Below, piece by piece: positions 61,205 through 64,000 of a stretch of DNA of 64,000 nt. The position numbers and the translations under genes are program-made. The stretch lies in assembly GCF_034262375.1 (NCBI RefSeq), contig NZ_CP139558.1:1-64000 (forward strand). Reading direction: 5' to 3'. This DNA comes from Mucilaginibacter sabulilitoris. GTDB taxonomy: Bacteria > Bacteroidota > Bacteroidia > Sphingobacteriales > Sphingobacteriaceae. Within the stretch, counting starts at the first letter, position 1. The number at the start of each line of letters is the position of its first letter. The notes beneath the pieces were generated by a model. The model ran no database searches and was not told where the DNA came from. It saw only the letters and a list, made by a program, of their open reading frames with translations.

Positions 61205-61561
61205 ATGCTGCAAATCGCCATACCTGTTTTAGCATCATTAAATGAAGCCAATACCGTGAAGTTTTACACCGAAAAACTGGGATTTGCATTTCATGCCAGT
61301 TGGGATGGATATTTGATCCTGAGCCGCGACGGAATTTATATCCATTTGTGGCCCTGCGCTAATGCTGCAATTGCAAAAAGCACCAGTTGTTATATTATTG
61401 TAAACGAAGTTGAAAAGTTATATGCCGAATATAAATCAGCAGGTGTTGTTCATCCGGAAAACGAACTGCAAGACAGACCCTGGAAGATGAAAGAATTCAG
61501 CATATTGGATAATAATGGCAACCTAATCCATTTCGGTCAGGATATTTCGGGAGTTAATTAA
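61205..61561 (+). CDS. Glyoxalase/bleomycin-resistance-fold (VOC) protein
   Basis: A 118-residue vicinal-oxygen-chelate protein. A beta-alpha-beta-beta-beta layout is visible: AIPVLASLNEANTVKFYTEKLGF (first unit, in parts) and the second unit from TSCYIIVNEVEKLYAEY to EFSILDNNGNLIHFGQ, with Asp-Pro-type metal ligands not obvious. Members include bleomycin-binding proteins, glyoxalases and dioxygenases; specific function cannot be assigned. Its stop codon and the stop of the convergent response regulator share the 8-bp palindrome TTAATTAA (61554-61561), leaving no space for a terminator between them. Confidence 0.88.
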   Translation: MLQIAIPVLASLNEANTVKFYTEKLGFAFHASWDGYLILSRDGIYIHLWPCANAAIAKSTSCYIIVNEVEKLYAEYKSAGVVHPENELQDRPWKMKEFSILDNNGNLIHFGQDISGVN

Positions 61562-62246
61562 TAAGCAGTTTATAGCCCCGGCCATGTACGTTTATGATCT
61601 CTACACTGGGATCATCCTTTAAATACTTGCGTATTTTGCTCAAAAACACGTCCATGCTGCGGCCGTTAAAGTAATTATCATCGTGCCATATATTCAGCAA
61701 GGCTTCTTCGCGGGTAAGCACTTCGTTTTTCCGCATGCATAATAAGCGAAGCAGTTCGGCCTCTTTGGTTGAAAGCTTTTGCTGCGCATCGCCTATAGTA
61801 ATGATCTGTGTAGTATAATCAAATATATAGCGGCCTATCTTAAATGTAGTCTGTTTTTCTTCTTCCTTTTTATCGGTACTCTCGGTTCTTTTAAGCAAGG
61901 CATTAATGCGGAGCAGCAGTTCTTCAATACGGAATGGCTTGGTGATATAATCGTCGCCACCCAGGTTAAAGGCCTGCATTTTATCTTCGATCATACCTTT
62001 GGCTGTGGCAAAAATAATAGGCACATGCGGGTTTATCTTCCTGATGTCCTTACCCAGGGTAAAACCGTCCTTCTTAGGCATCATCACGTCTAATATCAGC
62101 AGGTCATACACTTGTTTGGTAAAGGCACGCAAGCCTTCCTCGCCGTCTTTACACAAAACAACATCAAATTTACCCTTCAATTGCAGATAATCCTGCAACA
62201 GTAAACCCAAATTGGCATCGTCCTCAACCAGTAGTATTTTCTTCAT
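61554..62246 (-). CDS. OmpR-family response regulator
   Basis: 230 residues. Receiver domain with acidic pocket EDD (8-10), phospho-acceptor Asp53 (LILDVMMPKKDG), Thr81 (FATA) and Lys103 (TKPF). The winged-helix DNA-binding domain of OmpR/PhoB type spans about 130-228 (STKEAELLRLLCMRKNEVL, then MDVFLSKIRKYLKDDP and the wing VHGRGYKL). It works with the histidine kinase encoded 9 bp upstream on the same strand. Target genes are unknown. The stop overlaps the glyoxalase-fold gene's stop. Confidence 0.96.
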   Translation of the reverse strand: MKKILLVEDDANLGLLLQDYLQLKGKFDVVLCKDGEEGLRAFTKQVYDLLILDVMMPKKDGFTLGKDIRKINPHVPIIFATAKGMIEDKMQAFNLGGDDYITKPFRIEELLLRINALLKRTESTDKKEEEKQTTFKIGRYIFDYTTQIITIGDAQQKLSTKEAELLRLLCMRKNEVLTREEALLNIWHDDNYFNGRSMDVFLSKIRKYLKDDPSVEIINVHGRGYKLLIN

Positions 62247-62255
62247 ATAGTATAG

Positions 62256-64000
62256 TTAGGCCAGCAGAAATTTCAGTTCAAACTCCGAGCCTTTTTCCTT
62301 TTCAGATTTTACGCTTATAGTACCGTTCAGTCTTTTGACAATGGTATTTACGTAGCTCAGCCCTAACCCAAATCCCTTAACATCGTGCAGGTTACCGGTA
62401 GGTATACGGTAAAATTGTTCAAATATTTTTGTTTGCTGATCGCGGCTCATGCCTATGCCCTTATCTGCCACCCTGATGAGTACCTGCCCACTTTTAACCA
62501 CTGTGCTTATCGTTATCTCGGGCGCTGTAGCGCTGTATTTTATGGCATTATCAATCAGGTTATACAACACATTTGAAAAATGCAGCTCATCGGCAACAAT
62601 TACCGTATTTTCATTGGTAAGGTTAAGGGTAGTTTTCGCATTATGCTTATGCAGTTTAAGTGCCATGCTATCCAGCACAACAGCTATCATATCATTTACA
62701 TCAAGCGGCTTTTTGTCCAGTTTAAAATCATCCTTTTCAATACGGGCAACGTTCAGTACACGTTCAATATGACTGCCCAGCCGCGCGTTCTCTTCAAATA
62801 TAATATTAGCCAGGCGCGACACGCGGCTTTTATCCTCAGCAATTTCATTATCCTTTAAAGCCTCACTGGCTATCATAATGGTTGACACGGGTGTTTTAAA
62901 CTCGTGGGTCATATTATTAATGAAATCGATCTTCATTTCCGATACCTTTTTTTGTTTGAGGATGGAAAAGATGGTATAACCGAAACAAAATATCAGCACT
63001 GCCAGTAAACCTCCCGAAGTACCTACAGTGGCGGTCATGTTTCTTAATATGAGCGAATTTTTTTGCGGAAATGCCAGCTTAATTTTACCCGGATCGTTAA
63101 TCACATCTTTGCTGAATATGGGCGTTTGATAGGTATTTGCAGCTATAAACATGGGTTTGTTACCATCGTTATCGGTAGCGCTCGAAAATATGAGCGAATC
63201 ACTGCTGGCCGTGGTTACTTCATAACTGAAGGGCAAAAAGATGCCTTTGTTATGCAACTCAAAACGAAGTAAAGAGTCAATCCAGAACGGGTTTACTCGT
63301 TTTTTCAAAGGTTCACCGGTTTTACGGTATTCTTCGGCAAGGTTTTCAATTACAGTGGTTTTGCCGCTGTTGAGGTTTTGCAGCGAGTCTGTTTCCAGCA
63401 TTTTCTTGATTTGGGCAACCTGTCGTTCCTTTTGCTTGCGTATCTGCTCTCGCTGCCATAAAGGATTTATCTGTGGTACCGAAATTAGCTGTTTACCAAA
63501 CTGCGGATCGATATATACATACCTTAAGGTATCATATTTATGCAGCTTTTTTGGTCGGTTTATGGTACGGGTAATGCGTGTTCGTACAATTTGCGGAGTA
63601 AAACGGCCGTGTACCACACCAAACTCATCTGTATATTCCTCAACCTTTACCTGAAAATCAACCGAACTTTCCTGCTGCAGCAAATTAGCCAGTTCATCAT
63701 CCATTTTTTTATGCATGATCATCCGCTCCAGGCTATCGCGTAATATGGCAATCTTCTTTTCGCGCAGGGATTGCTTTTTATTCTTTTTATACGCGTACGG
63801 CTTGTTGGCATTACTTTTCAACACCCGTATTCCTGCGTTGCTATCATTACCTGCGGTAATACTGCCCTGTGCCTTATTGCTTAAAAAATTAACAGCGTCC
63901 TGTTTACTAACTTTTGACACCACATTGTTAAGCGCCTCATTTACCGAACGGTCAAACAATTCAGATTGCATCTGGTACGATTGCCTTAAAAAGTACAATT
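62256..64000 (-). CDS. Sensor histidine kinase, truncated by the window edge
   Basis: About 580 residues are visible and the 5' end lies outside the window: a TTG at 63998 is in frame, but the sequence there (QSYQMQSELFDRSVNEALNN) looks like the stretch just after a first membrane helix. A long extracytoplasmic sensor region is followed by a membrane helix (about 325-350 of the visible part, GGLLAVLIFCFGYTIFSIL). The phospho-acceptor His lies in NNMTHEFKTPVS, with the N box LYNLIDNAIKYS, G1 box DKGIGMS and G2 box GFGLGLSYV. No receiver domain. It pairs with the OmpR-type regulator 9 bp downstream. The signal is unknown. Confidence 0.94.
   Translation of the reverse strand, partial: LYFLRQSYQMQSELFDRSVNEALNNVVSKVSKQDAVNFLSNKAQGSITAGNDSNAGIRVLKSNANKPYAYKKNKKQSLREKKIAILRDSLERMIMHKKMDDELANLLQQESSVDFQVKVEEYTDEFGVVHGRFTPQIVRTRITRTINRPKKLHKYDTLRYVYIDPQFGKQLISVPQINPLWQREQIRKQKERQVAQIKKMLETDSLQNLNSGKTTVIENLAEEYRKTGEPLKKRVNPFWIDSLLRFELHNKGIFLPFSYEVTTASSDSLIFSSATDNDGNKPMFIAANTYQTPIFSKDVINDPGKIKLAFPQKNSLILRNMTATVGTSGGLLAVLIFCFGYTIFSILKQKKVSEMKIDFINNMTHEFKTPVSTIMIASEALKDNEIAEDKSRVSRLANIIFEENARLGSHIERVLNVARIEKDDFKLDKKPLDVNDMIAVVLDSMALKLHKHNAKTTLNLTNENTVIVADELHFSNVLYNLIDNAIKYSATAPEITISTVVKSGQVLIRVADKGIGMSRDQQTKIFEQFYRIPTGNLHDVKGFGLGLSYVNTIVKRLNGTISVKSEKEKGSEFELKFLLA

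Noticed and set aside
63969-63998. TTG at 63998 as true start of the histidine kinase
   Set aside because: The family normally has a first membrane helix before this stretch; the frame is open to the window edge, so the gene is treated as truncated.
17005-64000. CRISPR array or prophage/transposon
   Set aside because: Repeats in the window are few, irregularly spaced and palindromic or word-like; no cas, integrase, transposase or phage structural gene was seen.

Overview
The window looks like a chromosomal segment of a Bacteroidota bacterium of the Sphingobacteriaceae type (Mucilaginibacter/Pedobacter-like). This is inferred from several things: promoters of the Bacteroidota form TTTG...TAnnTTTG, the lack of strong Shine-Dalgarno sequences, BlaI/M56-TonB and bactofilin/M23 gene pairs, a large family of orphan FtsX/MacB-type permeases, and overall protein character. 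It starts exactly at the dnaA start codon, so the file is probably rotated to dnaA. It ends inside a sensor histidine kinase gene.

Layout. 1-7.4 kb: dnaA, followed by a nested inverted-repeat block, then GH3-like adenylate-forming protein, lptB and recJ on the minus strand, a divergent metallo-beta-lactamase-fold hydrolase, and a single-domain response regulator. The three spacers between these genes are built of short repeated words arranged as inverted repeats, including a perfect 30-bp pair. 7.8-19 kb: housekeeping and envelope genes (gcvP, pdxJ, an atypical polysaccharide deacetylase, ahcY, bactofilin plus M23 peptidase, bacilliredoxin). 17.5-41.2 kb: nine head-to-tail paralogous FtsX/MacB-type permeases of about 800 residues, with no ATPase gene among them, ending in a secreted esterase with chitobiase-C-like and PA14-like domains. 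The whole run is on the minus strand and probably starts from one promoter near 41.3 kb. 41.5-49.1 kb: M1 aminopeptidase, pyrH, nagA and the rplM-rpsI-rpsB-tsf operon with a textbook Bacteroidota promoter. 49.4-64 kb: an Omp85-like barrel protein, an orphan PAS protein, an SPW-repeat membrane protein, a tiny lysine-rich gene, a BlaI-type repressor with an M56/TonB/plug fusion protein, a beta-CASP RNA hydrolase, a large M6-like metalloprotease, an M28 peptidase, a glyoxalase-fold protein and a two-component system (histidine kinase partial).

The most unusual signals are four: the nine-permease array with recurring spacer text; the word-repeat inverted spacers in the lptB/recJ and rpsB/tsf regions; a six-copy array of GAAC spaced at exactly 10 bp in front of the deacetylase gene, with a related CGAACA/TGTTCG palindrome upstream of the permease array; and interlocked inverted repeats immediately upstream of the BlaI-type repressor. 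No tRNA, rRNA, CRISPR array, transposase or prophage gene was seen.
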